This document shows, one piece after another, positions 1 through 9,444 of a DNA stretch of 64,000 nucleotides. The stretch's first letter is position 1; the number at the start of each line of letters is the position of its first letter. A program made the position numbers and the translations under genes. Source of the DNA: G963674505 sp964575975. Its GTDB lineage: Bacteria; Desulfobacterota; Desulfobacteria; Desulfobacterales; SKZT01. The stretch is from the NCBI GenBank assembly GCA_964575975.1, contig CAZNTU010000001.1, positions 79,186 through 143,185 of the forward strand, written 5' to 3'. Below the pieces are notes generated by a model, which saw only the letters and a program-made list of their open reading frames with translations, ran no database searches and was not told where the DNA came from.

Positions 1-758
1 TTTACATCCTTTATCCGGCGAGCATAATTGATCATTCCGTCGATATCCTCGTTTCTGGTTCCCGTGTCTTTCATCATTTGATCCGTCAAAACCATCAGCG
101 ACAACTTGCCGTTTTTCGAAATTTCCAGAGATTCAAGAGCCCGGTTCAACAGTTTGATCCTGGCAAGGGAATATTGGCCGTATACGTGTTTGGCCACGTC
201 GTAAGGATCGACTCCGGCGTTTACCAGTTCCTGGCAAATTTCGAACGCCGCGCGGTTCGTGTTGGAAAACCTGAAAGACCCGGTGTCGGTCAAAATGCCC
301 GTATAAAGGCACCGCGCGATGGCTTGGTCTATCTTCGACCCCATTTTTCGCAAGAGCTTGTATACGATCTCGGACGTTGCGCAGGCTCTTTCGTCGATAT
401 GGTTGAGGTGGCCGAACCGGGTGTTCGTGCAATGGTGGTCCATATTTATTACCAATGGAATCCGCATGATCCGTCCGGCCAAATTTCCGACCCGTGCCGG
501 TTCGCCGCAATCCAACACCATTGCCGCGTCGAATTCCTCGATATCGTCCAGTCGGCGGCACACCCTGTGCGACCACGGCAAGAACCGATACAGCTCCGGG
601 ATGGAACTTTCGCCGTACAATTTTGTCTTTATGTTCAGTTCGTCCAACGCCAACCCCATTGCCAAGAGCGAACCGATCGCATCCCCGTCGGGATTCACGT
701 GAGTTGTCAGCAAAACATATCGACTATTCTTCAGACGATTTATGATTTGTTCCATCAT
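1..758 (-). CDS. nrnA: DHH/DHHA1 phosphoesterase, NrnA-like (3' end outside window)
   Basis: The reverse strand stays open from an ATG at 758 to the first base of the window, so the C-terminal DHHA1 part is not seen. The DHH-family metal-binding motifs appear in order: NPDGDAIGS at residues 22-30, then DCG, MDHH and TDTGSF. In this family NrnA degrades short oligoribonucleotides (nanoRNA) and dephosphorylates pAp in the cytoplasm; which activity dominates here cannot be read from the sequence. The start is one of two adjacent Met codons (758 or 755). It overlaps the last 35 bases of rbfA, so translation is probably coupled. It is the last visible gene of the rimP-nusA-infB operon, where a DHH phosphoesterase after rbfA is a common arrangement. 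Confidence 0.9.
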   Translation of the reverse strand, partial: MMEQIINRLKNSRYVLLTTHVNPDGDAIGSLLAMGLALDELNIKTKLYGESSIPELYRFLPWSHRVCRRLDDIEEFDAAMVLDCGEPARVGNLAGRIMRIPLVINMDHHCTNTRFGHLNHIDERACATSEIVYKLLRKMGSKIDQAIARCLYTGILTDTGSFRFSNTNRAAFEICQELVNAGVDPYDVAKHVYGQYSLARIKLLNRALESLEISKNGKLSLMVLTDQMMKDTGTRNEDIDGMINYARRIKDV

Positions 759-1104
759 CGGTTTTTATCGATCTAAGAAGTTCCTCGATTCTTTCACCGT
801 AATCAAACGAATCGTCGTAAAAAAAACTCAGTTGCGGCATGTATCGCAAGGTCAGTTCTTGCCCCAAAGCCCGCTTCAGGAACCCAGACGCCTTTTCCAA
901 ACCGATTTCGGCATTTTTTATTTTCTCCTCGTCCTTTCCGGACACCACAAAATACACCCGTGCGTTTTTCAAATCCGGTGACAGTTTCACCCCGGAAATG
1001 ATCACCGAATCCAACCGGGGGTCTTTGATCTTTTTTCGAAGCGTATCCGCGATGACATCGCGAATCAGCCCGCCGACTCTGTCGGCACGGGAAAACGGCC
1101 TCAT
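724..1104 (-). CDS. rbfA: 30S ribosome-binding factor A
   Basis: This 126-residue protein matches RbfA in length and sequence. It opens with the typical basic N-terminus (MRPFSRADRVGGLIRDVIAD) and carries the KH-like fold segments around VIISGVKLSPDLKNARVYF and the LTLRYMPQLSFFYDDS strand near the end. RbfA binds the 5' helix of 16S rRNA and assists late maturation of the 30S subunit. The start overlaps the stop of the DUF503 gene by four bases (ATGA), and the 3' end overlaps nrnA. The C-terminus is acidic and slightly extended, which is common in the family. Confidence 0.95.
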   Translation of the reverse strand: MRPFSRADRVGGLIRDVIADTLRKKIKDPRLDSVIISGVKLSPDLKNARVYFVVSGKDEEKIKNAEIGLEKASGFLKRALGQELTLRYMPQLSFFYDDSFDYGERIEELLRSIKTDDGTNHKSSEE

Positions 1105-1388
1105 ATGCTCATGATCTCCATTTCCGAATCGATTACCTCGGCCAACCTCAAATCCTCGGCCATATCCAGCAGTTTGTCGATCTTCGCATTAACCACTTTC
1201 CCGCTGTTACCCACAAAGGCAAAACCGATTTCCGCCCGCTGGTAAACGTCGTTGGACCCGATCTCGGAAATCGACGCGTTGAAATTGTTACGCAATTTCG
1301 CGATAATTGCCTTGACGACCTTTCGTTTCTCTTTGAGACTCCGACATTCATGGAGCCTGAAAGTAACGATACCGAAGCCTACTACCAT
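1101..1388 (-). CDS. DUF503 family protein (YlxP-like)
   Basis: A 95-residue protein of the DUF503/YlxP family. It shows the conserved start (VVGFGIVTFRLHECRSLKEK), the KRKVVKAIIAKLRNNFN helix and a central SNDVYQRAEIGFAFVGN segment. These proteins are ferredoxin-fold, and their role is not firmly established. In many bacteria the gene sits, as here, between infB and rbfA, which suggests a part in ribosome assembly or translation. It lies 12 bases after infB and overlaps rbfA by four bases. Confidence 0.9.
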   Translation of the reverse strand: MVVGFGIVTFRLHECRSLKEKRKVVKAIIAKLRNNFNASISEIGSNDVYQRAEIGFAFVGNSGKVVNAKIDKLLDMAEDLRLAEVIDSEMEIMSI

Positions 1389-1400
1389 TTTATTCGGATT

Positions 1401-4400
1401 CTATTCCAACTCGGGCTTGATTTCCTCCATGTAATAACATTCGAGGACATCGCCGATTTTAATGTCGTTGTAGTTTTCAAGGCCTATGCCGCATTCGTAT
1501 CCGGCTGCGACCTCCTTTTGATCGTCCTTGTAGCGTTTCAGCGAACCGATTTTTCCCTCGAATATCACGACTCCGTCCCTTAGCAACCGCGCCAGCTTGT
1601 TGCGTTCGATCTTGCCGTCGGTAACATAGCATCCCGCGATCGTTCCGACTTTGGGAACATGGAAAGTCTCCCTGACCTCCGCTCTTCCCAAGGTTCTCTC
1701 CTCGAAAGTGGACTCCATCATTCCCACAATGGCGTCCTTGATGTCCTTGATCGCGTTGTAGATCACGTTGTAGAATTTAATCTCGACGTGTTCTTCCTGG
1801 GCGTATTCCATGACTTTCGGGGAAGGCCTCACATTGAATCCGATAATGATCGCGTTGGAGACCGCCGCCAGGGAAACGTCGGATTCGGTGATGGTACCCG
1901 TGGCCGCGTGCCCGACATTGATCTTGACCTCTTCGTTGGAAAGCTTGGTCAAGGAATCCTTCAAAGCCTCTATGGAACCGTGGACATCCGCCTTGATAAT
2001 CAGGTTCAAGTCCTTCACTTCCCCCTGCTGCATTCTTTCGTACAACTTTTCGAGACTGAGGCGGCTTGTCTTGGCCAGTTCGACGGATCTTTGTTTCTGC
2101 GTCCGGTGTTCGCTCACCTGTTTGGCGTCTTTTTCGTCGGTAAGCGCCATCAGTTCGTCGCCGGCTTCCGGCACGCCGGTCAGTCCGAGTATCTCCACAG
2201 GCATCGAAGGTCCGGCGGAGTCGACGTTCTGCCCCAGGTCGTTCAACATGGCACGGATTTTGCCATAATGAACTCCGCACACGATGGGAGACCCGGCCCT
2301 CAAAGTTCCCTCCTTCACGAGCACGGTCGCTACAGGACCTCTTCCCGCGTCCAGCTTCGCCTCGATCACATTGCCGAGGGCAAGCTTGTCGGGATTGGCC
2401 TTGAGTTCCAAAATCTCGCTTTGCAGCAGAATCATGTCCAAAAGATCGTCGATGCCGATGTTCTGTTTCGCTGAAACCTGAACGTAGATGGTATCTCCGC
2501 CCCATTCTTCGGGGGCGAACCCCAACTCGGCCAGCTGGCGCTTCACCCTGTCTGGTTCCGCGTTGTTCTTGTCGATCTTGTTCACCGCCACGATAATGGG
2601 AACCCCCGAAGCTTTCGAGTGGTTGATCGCCTCTATCGTCTGCGGCATAACCCCGTCGTCGGCGGCGACCACCAGAACCACGATGTCGGTCACCTTGGCG
2701 CCTCTCGCCCGCATCGCAGTGAAAGCCTCGTGACCAGGCGTATCCAAGAACACGATATTGCCCTTTTCCGTCTGAACATGATAAGCGCCGATATGCTGGG
2801 TAATGCCTCCGGCCTCCACCTCCGTAATGCGCGTTTTCCGGATCACGTCCAACAGAGACGTTTTTCCGTGATCGACATGGCCCATGATGGTCACAACGGG
2901 AGGACGCCATACCATCTCTCCGATTTCGTCTTGCTGTACCTTCAAGATAGCTTCCTCTTCGAAGGAGGCCCTTTCGACCTCGTAGCCGAATTCGGCCGCC
3001 ACAAGCGCGGCCGTATCGTAGTCGATAGTCTGGTTCACCGTGGCCATAACACCGAACCCCATAAGCTTGGCAATCATCTCGCTCGCTTTTATGCCCATTC
3101 TCTTTGCAAGATCCGCCAGCACAATGGCATCGTCGATCTTGATCCTGCGCTTGATCGCCTTGGGCGTGGTTATTTGGGTTTTCTGTCCCTTGACGATTTT
3201 AACCTTTCCGCCTTTCTTGCCCTTCCGGCCCTTTCTTTCGGCAGCGTAAAGAGTCGCGCCCTCGACAACCTCTTTCCGCTTGAACGCGATCTTCTTTTTG
3301 AAAACCTTTTTTCCGGCCTCGTCAATCTCATTTTCCTGCTGCTTGCCGTGCTTTTTCTTTTTGCGGTCCTTCATCTTGTCCGCCCCCGAGAGGACTTCGG
3401 GCTCTCGAGATTCAATTTCGTCCCGAGCTTCCCTTTTGGCGGAGACCCTATCCTGAACGACTTCCTCCTCGGGCTCTTTCAAAGAGGGGACGGGCTTAGT
3501 GGGCAGTTGGATTATTTTGGCCGGGGTATCTTTTTTGACCTTTTTCTTTTTCGGAGGTTTCTGTTTGGATTTTCCTTTCGGTTGCTCCTTTATATCGGGT
3601 ACCTCGGGCTTGTCTTCGGACTCGACGGACTTCGGTTCTTCCTTGTGCGGGATATGCATCGCGGGCTCTTCCTCGACAGGTTCGACGACGGCTTTTTCGT
3701 CTGGTTCGGGTTCTCTGGCGGATTCGGATTTCGTTATTTCCAAGGATTCCGGCTCGACAAGAGCCTCGACTGTTTCGGCTTGCTCAACGGGCTTCTCCAC
3801 TGATGCCTCGGAGGAGACTTCGGTCAGCTCCTCTTCAGGTGTATCCAATCGATGTTCAATCGATTCCGGCTTTGTCTCTTCCTCCGCCCCCGGTTCAAGC
3901 GGTTCCAGTTCCTTTTTCGCCGGTTCGGGCCTGCTGATTATTTTGGCGCTGAGTTCCGAGAATTTTTTCTTTTTTTTGCGTTTTTTATGACTCGCGAGCT
4001 TCGCCCCTTCCTCGGGTTTGCTCTCCCCGGCGGCTTCGATCTCCCGGGCTGGCTCGAACCTTTCGACGATTTCGGCATCCTCGCCGACCTTCTCCTCCGA
4101 ATTGGAGGCCATGACGTCTATAGTGCGAAGCTCCTCGTCTTCTCTTCTCTCCTGGCTCGTCCCGGAATCGAACAAAGCCGCTTCCTCTCCCTCACGCTTC
4201 TCGTCGAGTCGGGATTCTTCGGCGACGACGACCTCCTCTGTTTCCGAACGTGCTTCATCCGCGACTTCCTCCACCCCCTTTGCCTCGAAAGTCGTCTCCA
4301 CAGTCTCCCCCGCATCGGCGATTTTCTTGCGACGTCTGATAACAGTCGGCTTCACCCTCGTAACTTCAACGCCAGGCTTGTTCTTTTCCCGCATATTCGA

Positions 4401-4541
4401 CTTTATTTGGGCAACAGTGTCGTCATCCAAAGAACTCATATGGCTCCTAACGGTTACATTCATTTCTTCAAGTTTATCAAGGAGCTCCTTGTTCTTCATA
4501 TTCAGATCCCTGGCAAGCTCATAAACTCTGATCTTTGCCAT
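1401..4541 (-). CDS. infB: translation initiation factor IF-2
   Basis: This 1046-residue GTPase places initiator tRNA on the 30S subunit. The N-terminal IF2N motif (MAKIRVYELARDLNMKNKEL) is followed by about 400 residues of low-complexity Glu/Lys/Pro-rich sequence, then a second IF2N-like segment. The G domain has GHVDHGKTS near residue 553, DTPGHEAF near 601 and NKIDK near 653. The remaining domains follow to residue 1046. The protein is longer than the E. coli form (about 890) because of the charged linker. The gene starts 111 bases after nusA. The ylxR and ylxQ genes that often lie between nusA and infB are absent. Confidence 0.98.
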   Translation of the reverse strand: MAKIRVYELARDLNMKNKELLDKLEEMNVTVRSHMSSLDDDTVAQIKSNMREKNKPGVEVTRVKPTVIRRRKKIADAGETVETTFEAKGVEEVADEARSETEEVVVAEESRLDEKREGEEAALFDSGTSQERREDEELRTIDVMASNSEEKVGEDAEIVERFEPAREIEAAGESKPEEGAKLASHKKRKKKKKFSELSAKIISRPEPAKKELEPLEPGAEEETKPESIEHRLDTPEEELTEVSSEASVEKPVEQAETVEALVEPESLEITKSESAREPEPDEKAVVEPVEEEPAMHIPHKEEPKSVESEDKPEVPDIKEQPKGKSKQKPPKKKKVKKDTPAKIIQLPTKPVPSLKEPEEEVVQDRVSAKREARDEIESREPEVLSGADKMKDRKKKKHGKQQENEIDEAGKKVFKKKIAFKRKEVVEGATLYAAERKGRKGKKGGKVKIVKGQKTQITTPKAIKRRIKIDDAIVLADLAKRMGIKASEMIAKLMGFGVMATVNQTIDYDTAALVAAEFGYEVERASFEEEAILKVQQDEIGEMVWRPPVVTIMGHVDHGKTSLLDVIRKTRITEVEAGGITQHIGAYHVQTEKGNIVFLDTPGHEAFTAMRARGAKVTDIVVLVVAADDGVMPQTIEAINHSKASGVPIIVAVNKIDKNNAEPDRVKRQLAELGFAPEEWGGDTIYVQVSAKQNIGIDDLLDMILLQSEILELKANPDKLALGNVIEAKLDAGRGPVATVLVKEGTLRAGSPIVCGVHYGKIRAMLNDLGQNVDSAGPSMPVEILGLTGVPEAGDELMALTDEKDAKQVSEHRTQKQRSVELAKTSRLSLEKLYERMQQGEVKDLNLIIKADVHGSIEALKDSLTKLSNEEVKINVGHAATGTITESDVSLAAVSNAIIIGFNVRPSPKVMEYAQEEHVEIKFYNVIYNAIKDIKDAIVGMMESTFEERTLGRAEVRETFHVPKVGTIAGCYVTDGKIERNKLARLLRDGVVIFEGKIGSLKRYKDDQKEVAAGYECGIGLENYNDIKIGDVLECYYMEEIKPELE

Positions 4542-4652
4542 CCACCCCCCTTACTGTGTCTTTTAAGAACAATCGAGCTTTATTCGTTGTCCTCTTTTGC
4601 CGATTCCGCCTCAACCGCTCGGCGACGAGACCATGTCCGAATCCGCGAATTT

Positions 4653-6137
4653 TCAATCGGCCTTCTCCCCTTCTTCTTCATCCCCGGCAGGAGCTTCGTC
4701 TTCCTCCCGGCCATGGTCGCCATCGGCCACCTTGTCGATTTCCGAATCTTCTACTATCGCGGCGTCCTGTTCCGTCGTTTCGCCCTCGGTTTCCTCCGCT
4801 TCATCGACACCGGAATCTTCGGAATCGGCGATACCAAGTTCATCGGCTGTTTCAGCCTTTTCCCCGGAGGTCGTCTTCTCGGCGGCGCCCTCATCGATTT
4901 CGCCTCGCACAAACTCTTGCGCCCTCTCCAGAAGACTTGCCACCTCTTCTTCGGACATTCCCGTAATCTGAGTCAACTCTTCCACCGATCCCTTGGCAAG
5001 TTCCTCCGCCGAGTAGAGTCCCTTCTGGTACAGAAGGTCGGCCGTCTTGGAATTTACGCCCGGAATTCGGAGCAAGGATTTGACGCCTTCCTCCATGGTT
5101 TCGTTGTACTTGGATTCGTTCTTGACATCCAAATGCCAACCAGTAAGCTTCGAAGCCAAGCGTACGTTTTGCCCCCGCTTTCCGATCGCCATCGAAAGGG
5201 ATTCGTCCGGAACGATTACCTCCATGGCCTTGTTGTCCTCGTCTATAATCACACGGGTGATTTCGGCGGGAGCGAGAGCATTGCAAACGAACTTGGCAGC
5301 ATCCACGTGCCAAGAAATAATGTCGATTTTTTCGCCCCTCAATTCCTGAACGACGTTCTGAACCCTGGATCCCTTCATCCCTACGCAAGCGCCCACAGGA
5401 TCGATGTCCGAATCGGTGGAAGCCACGGCGATCTTCGACCGGCTTCCCGGTTCCCGCGCCGCCGACATGATTGTGACAATGCCTTCCGCGATTTCCGGCA
5501 CTTCCGTTTTGAAAAGACTTGTCAAAAACGCGTTGTTGGTTCGGGAAAGTATAACCTGAGGACCTCTTCCCTCGTATTTCACTTCAAAAATCAATGCGCG
5601 AATGCGGTCTCCCCGACGGTAGTTCTCCCTCGGCACCTGATCGCGTGCCGGAAGAACCGCTTCGGCGTTACCGAGATTTACAATCATGTCTCCCCGCTCG
5701 AACCGCTGAACGATACCGTTTACGATCTCGCCTTTTCTGTCTATGTAATTGGCGTATACGGCATCTCGCTCGGCATCCTTCATTTTCTGAATAATGACCT
5801 GTTTTGCCGACTGCGCGGCGATTCTTCCGAAATCCGTCGTGTCCATTTTCGTGCCGAGACTGTCGCCGACCTCGCAATCGGGATCAAGCTTGATGCCATC
5901 CTCGAGAGTCATATGGAGGTCCGGTTCCGTGATTTCCTCGACAACCTCCTTGAACTGGAAAACCTCGATCTCTCCAATTTCGTCGTTGTAGTGGACCTCC
6001 ACGTCGATCTTGTTCCCGTACTTCTTTTTTGCGGCGGACCGCAAGGCCTCCTCTAAAGCCTTTATAAGAATATCGCGATCGATTCCTTTGTCGCGACTCA
6101 CTTGATCCACGACACGTTTGATATCACCTACGAACAT
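4653..6137 (-). CDS. nusA: transcription termination/antitermination factor NusA
   Basis: NusA binds RNA polymerase and nascent RNA and controls pausing, termination and antitermination. The 494-residue protein has the NusA N-terminal domain (DKGIDRDILIKALEEALRSA), an S1 domain (GEIVNGIVQRFERGDMIVNL), KH domains (GACVGMKGSRVQNVVQEL and MAIGKRGQNVRLASKLTGW) and C-terminal helix-hairpin-helix segments near GVNSKTADLLYQKG. It ends in an acidic tail of about 60 residues (EEEDEAPAGDEEEGEKAD). The start overlaps rimP by ten bases. Confidence 0.97.
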   Translation of the reverse strand: MFVGDIKRVVDQVSRDKGIDRDILIKALEEALRSAAKKKYGNKIDVEVHYNDEIGEIEVFQFKEVVEEITEPDLHMTLEDGIKLDPDCEVGDSLGTKMDTTDFGRIAAQSAKQVIIQKMKDAERDAVYANYIDRKGEIVNGIVQRFERGDMIVNLGNAEAVLPARDQVPRENYRRGDRIRALIFEVKYEGRGPQVILSRTNNAFLTSLFKTEVPEIAEGIVTIMSAAREPGSRSKIAVASTDSDIDPVGACVGMKGSRVQNVVQELRGEKIDIISWHVDAAKFVCNALAPAEITRVIIDEDNKAMEVIVPDESLSMAIGKRGQNVRLASKLTGWHLDVKNESKYNETMEEGVKSLLRIPGVNSKTADLLYQKGLYSAEELAKGSVEELTQITGMSEEEVASLLERAQEFVRGEIDEGAAEKTTSGEKAETADELGIADSEDSGVDEAEETEGETTEQDAAIVEDSEIDKVADGDHGREEDEAPAGDEEEGEKAD

Positions 6138-6724
6138 GAGGATTCTCCGCTATAATCGACCAATCGCGCCTTTACGATTTCGGCGAACGGAATTTCCACC
6201 TCTTTTTCGTCAGTGGCGCGAAGTTTGATTGTTTCATTCAAAACTCCCAAAAGAACACCTTTGAAATTTTTTTGTCCTTCAATAGCCTTGGCGGATTTTA
6301 TTCGTGCCACCGAGCCTTTAAATCTTTCGAAATCTTGGAGGCGTCCCAAGGGACGATCCGTTCCGGGAGACGAAACTTCCAGATTGTATTGAAATTCAGT
6401 TTCCAGATAGACATCCAACAAATCGCTCAACTGTCGGCTGAGCCGGACGCAATCGTTCAATTCGACGCCGCCCGGCTTGTCGATGTAGACTCGAAGGATT
6501 CTTCCGCCAGGTTCCCGCTGAAACTGCACGTGGACAAGCTCGATCTGCTCTCCGTCGCAAAGAGTTCCGGCCAACTCGCGAACTTTTTGTGCAAATTCCA
6601 TTTCGCGTTCGGGCGTCATTTTCTTTCGAGCCGCCTCATTCGCCGAGTTTTCGGCCCCGTTAGCGCCCACCTTTTCCATTGCGCTTGTCCCGGACCGCTT
6701 TTTTTTCAGTTGTCTTTTTCCCAT
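6128..6724 (-). CDS. rimP: ribosome maturation factor RimP
   Basis: RimP assists assembly of the 30S subunit. Family motifs are the VYIDKPGGVELNDCVRLSRQ strand-helix, the EFQYNLEVSSPGTDRPL segment with the conserved SPGxDRPL, and the C-terminal SH3-like domain with the IPFAEIVKARL end. The start is placed at MGKRQLKKKRS (6724) because upstream codons run into the terminator hairpin at 6741-6763. The first 45 residues are basic and low complexity, an N-terminal extension compared with typical RimP (about 150 residues). It is the first gene of the nusA-infB operon. Confidence 0.93.
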   Translation of the reverse strand: MGKRQLKKKRSGTSAMEKVGANGAENSANEAARKKMTPEREMEFAQKVRELAGTLCDGEQIELVHVQFQREPGGRILRVYIDKPGGVELNDCVRLSRQLSDLLDVYLETEFQYNLEVSSPGTDRPLGRLQDFERFKGSVARIKSAKAIEGQKNFKGVLLGVLNETIKLRATDEKEVEIPFAEIVKARLVDYSGESSCS

Positions 6725-6740
6725 GTTCAAATATAAACAA

Positions 6741-6763
6741 AAAAAACGGGCGAAAGCCCGTTT
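6741..6763 (-). terminator. Rho-independent terminator after tRNA-Gly
   Basis: On the reverse strand the hairpin AAACGGGC-TTTC-GCCCGTTT is followed directly by a run of T residues. It ends the tRNA-Gly transcript and separates it from rimP, which starts at 6724. Confidence 0.8.
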
Positions 6764-6905
6764 CCTCAAAAAAAGATAGATCTTTTGCGAATTTTTTGTG
6801 GTTATTGAATCATTTTTTTGTCCATTACAGAAAAAAATCCAATCGTTCTCTGACTCAACAAAAGCGCTATCTCGAACCGCCCTCGGAAATGGGCTGTGTT
6901 ATAGC

Positions 6906-6981
6906 TGGAGCGGGCAACGAGATTCGAACTCGCGACACCAAGCTTGGGAAGCTTGTACTCTACCAACTGAGCTATGCCCGC
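6906..6981 (-). tRNA. tRNA-Gly (anticodon TCC)
   Basis: The reverse strand folds into a standard cloverleaf. The acceptor stem is GCGGGCA/TGCCCGC with discriminator T and an encoded CCA at 6908-6906. The D arm is AGCTCAGTTGGTAGAGT, the anticodon stem is CAAGC/GCTTG around loop TTCCCAA (anticodon TCC, reading GGA), and the T arm contains GTTCGAATC. Length is 76 including CCA. Confidence 0.97.
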
Positions 6982-7030
6982 TCTTCGAAGTTGGAAAATT
7001 ATTACAAAAAAAGTTTTTTGTCAATGATTT

Positions 7031-7504
7031 TCATTTATTAAATAAAAGGTGCATCGGCGCCTGGACAGCTACAACCACTCCCTTGGCGCAAAGGACACCG
7101 CCTACCGTCAATTCCGTTTCGACTACGACCTTTTTCCCCTTGATTTCTTTTATCGAGGTTCGAAGCTCCAAGGGGCCTTCAATGGGCGTGGGTTTCAAAT
7201 AATCCACGTGGAGCGACGCGGTCAGGTAACGCAATCGCGGCTCCGTACCCATGGCGCGCCCCTCCTCCCGATATTTCGCGGCCGCCGCCGTTCCGGTCGA
7301 ATGGCAATCGATCAACGAGGCGATCAGACCCCCGTATACGTATCCGGGTATGGCAGTATGATAAGGTTTCGGATGAAAAATGCAAACCGATCGACCATTT
7401 TCCCAATAGCTTTTGATTCGCAGACCATGTTCGTTGAGACGCCCGCAACCGTAACATTGGCTGACGTGATCGTCGTAATAGTCCTGAAACGCTTTTTGGT
7501 TCAT
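7031..7504 (-). CDS. PaaI-type hotdog-fold thioesterase
   Basis: A 157-residue cytoplasmic protein with the hotdog thioesterase pattern: YGGLIASLIDCHSTGTAAAA (central helix after the active-site loop), then RLRYLTASLHVDYLKPTPIEG and a final VVVETELTVGGVLCAKGVVVAV strand pair. A CYGCGRLNEHGLRIKSYW segment before the domain is typical of PaaI/YbgC-like proteins. It probably hydrolyses an acyl-CoA or similar thioester; the substrate is unknown. The start is placed at MNQKAF (7504) because the next upstream start lies inside the preceding gene. It follows the metallo-hydrolase by ten bases, so the two are probably co-transcribed. Confidence 0.8.
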   Translation of the reverse strand: MNQKAFQDYYDDHVSQCYGCGRLNEHGLRIKSYWENGRSVCIFHPKPYHTAIPGYVYGGLIASLIDCHSTGTAAAAKYREEGRAMGTEPRLRYLTASLHVDYLKPTPIEGPLELRTSIKEIKGKKVVVETELTVGGVLCAKGVVVAVQAPMHLLFNK

Positions 7505-7514
7505 TTCGTATAGC

Positions 7515-8483
7515 CTAAATCTCCAATTGCAGGCCGTCGTACGCCAAAAAAAGCTCCAAAGCATGCTTTTTGTCGTACAGGTTTAAGTACTTTATAGAAT
7601 CGTCGTAAAATTTTTCCAGTACGTCGTCGTCGGACGTATGTTCATGGTGAAACAGGCAAAGCCTCTTTGCCCCGGCCCGAATCGCAAACTCGATGCCCAA
7701 GAGATTGCTCGAATGCCCCCAGTTTCTTTTCGCGTCGATGGCGTCCAGCAACTGGTATTGAGCGTCGAAAACAAGAAGGTCCGCATTCTTGAAAAATCCA
7801 ATGAAACGGTCGTTCTGTTCCGACTCCGCACCATAGCGATATTCCGAGTCCGTGGAATAGACAACCTTTTTGCCGCCTTTTTCGAAGCTGAAACCGAAAG
7901 ATCCTCCCGGATGATTCTGAGAAATCCCTTTGACGAGGAATCCGTTGACTTTATGAGCCTTTTTCGGATCCAGCGTTTTAAACTCGATGTCGGCCATCAT
8001 ATTTTCAAGGGATATCGGAAAGTTCAAAGGGTTTTGCTGGATCGCGAAAGCACTCCTGACATCTTCGTGGAACCCGTATACGACGATGGAATTTCCCGGA
8101 ACGAAAGCTTGCGGGAAAAAGGGAAATCCCTGAATGTGATCCCAATGAAAATGCGACAGGAACAAATGAAATTTCGTCGGAACTGCCGCGCGTTCCTTTT
8201 CCCTGCGTTGAATCAACGCGACGCCGAAGTCCCTGAGACCGCTTCCCGCGTCGCAAACGACAAAGCTTTCCTCGTCTCCGATTTCCACGCACGGCGTGTT
8301 GCCTCCATACGTACCCCGGACCGCGAACGGAAGACGATTGTCAATGAACGCGTCGATATCCGCATCGGATTCGAGTTTATGCTCCAACGCCGACTTGATG
8401 GCCCGTTTCAACTTCTGGCGAACTTTATCGGCGGCAAGGGAACATGGCAGAGAACCTCGGCTTCCCCAAAATCTCACGTACAC
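7515..8483 (-). CDS. metallo-beta-lactamase-fold hydrolase
   Basis: A 322-residue member of the MBL superfamily, of the subgroup beginning RFWGSRGSLP and carrying GTYGGNTPC. The zinc motif SHFHWDHIQG (HxHxDH) is complete, and downstream ligand histidines are present in GISQNHPGG, NWGHSSN and LFHHEHTSD. DAGSG precedes the metal motif, as in phosphodiesterase-like members. I prefer the GTG start at 8483 (MYVRFWGSRGS) because GAGGT lies nine bases upstream; a TTG at 8507 is possible. Phosphodiesterase or nuclease activity is likely from the subgroup, but the substrate is not known. Confidence 0.8.
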   Translation of the reverse strand: MYVRFWGSRGSLPCSLAADKVRQKLKRAIKSALEHKLESDADIDAFIDNRLPFAVRGTYGGNTPCVEIGDEESFVVCDAGSGLRDFGVALIQRREKERAAVPTKFHLFLSHFHWDHIQGFPFFPQAFVPGNSIVVYGFHEDVRSAFAIQQNPLNFPISLENMMADIEFKTLDPKKAHKVNGFLVKGISQNHPGGSFGFSFEKGGKKVVYSTDSEYRYGAESEQNDRFIGFFKNADLLVFDAQYQLLDAIDAKRNWGHSSNLLGIEFAIRAGAKRLCLFHHEHTSDDDVLEKFYDDSIKYLNLYDKKHALELFLAYDGLQLEI

Positions 8484-8748
8484 TTGGCGACCTCGCTGTA
8501 GCTGCAATTTCGAAAGCGCAATGTTCGTTTTCCGCGATACTTGAACAACATGGCAAATCGAACCTTATTCGAACCGCTTCCTACAAGATAACGATTCTAA
8601 ACAATCGGGATTTTACATAAACCAATAAAAAAATCATAGATAAAAAATTCGAAATAAAAATTAATCTTCGTCCAATTAGATTTGCCGTCGTTTCGATACG
8701 CCTCTATTGAAACTATCTTTCCAAGGCGACGCTCGACTTGGCGAGATT

Positions 8749-9444
8749 TCACGCCCTTGCCGTCAAATAGCCGGTAATTCGTCTTTCAATTCTTTTGAAT
8801 ACGAAAAGCAACCCGTAGACCAAAATCAGGTACAACACCGCCGCCGTCAGATAAAGTTCGTAAAAGGCGAAGCTTCTTGCCGCGATCACCCTCGCCACCC
8901 CCGTGATGTCCATAAGAGTGATAATGGAAACAAGGGAGGAAGCCTGAAGAAGGAAGACGACCTCGTTGGTATAGGCGGGCCAAGCGATTCTCAGGGCCTT
9001 GGGCACGACAATCCGCCTGTAAAGCAACATGCCCGACATTCCGCAAGCCTTTGCGGCTTCGATTTCTCCGTGAGGAACGCCCTCGATGCCGCCCCTGAAA
9101 ATCTCGGCGGAATATGCGGCCGTGTTAAGAGTCAGGGACAGAACCGAGCAAAAGTAAGCCTCCCTGAACAGTTTCCAAAGTCCCATCTCAGAGAGCAAAT
9201 CCTGAAACTGCCCGCTTCCGTAATAAATCAGAAAGATTTGAACCAATAGCGGCGTTCCCCTGAAGTAGAAAACAAACCCGTAGGTCGGCATCGAAAGAAA
9301 CCGGTTTTTGGATACTCTCATCAGGGCCAGCGGGATTGATAGACAAAACCCCAAGACTATGCTCAACGCGGTGATTTGAAGTGTGATCCAAGTTCCTTCC
9401 AAGAGGCGAGGGATGCTGTCCGCGATAATGGCAAAATCCATCAT
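8749..9444 (-). CDS. polar amino acid ABC transporter permease (HisM/ArtM type)
   Basis: An inner-membrane permease of 231 residues in the HisMQ family. It starts with MMDFAIIADSIPRLLEGTWI, has several hydrophobic segments, and carries the EAA loop that docks the ATPase (GEIEAAKACGMSGMLLYRRI). It starts within the stop codon of the partner permease (TGATG), so the two are coupled. It is the last gene of the four-gene importer encoded from 11844 down. Substrate specificity cannot be told from sequence; basic or other polar amino acids are typical. Confidence 0.9.
   Translation of the reverse strand: MMDFAIIADSIPRLLEGTWITLQITALSIVLGFCLSIPLALMRVSKNRFLSMPTYGFVFYFRGTPLLVQIFLIYYGSGQFQDLLSEMGLWKLFREAYFCSVLSLTLNTAAYSAEIFRGGIEGVPHGEIEAAKACGMSGMLLYRRIVVPKALRIAWPAYTNEVVFLLQASSLVSIITLMDITGVARVIAARSFAFYELYLTAAVLYLILVYGLLFVFKRIERRITGYLTARA

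Noticed and set aside
3852..6056. A 734-codon forward open frame opposite infB and nusA
   Set aside because: It is antisense to two certain genes; composition is repetitive and there are no domains.
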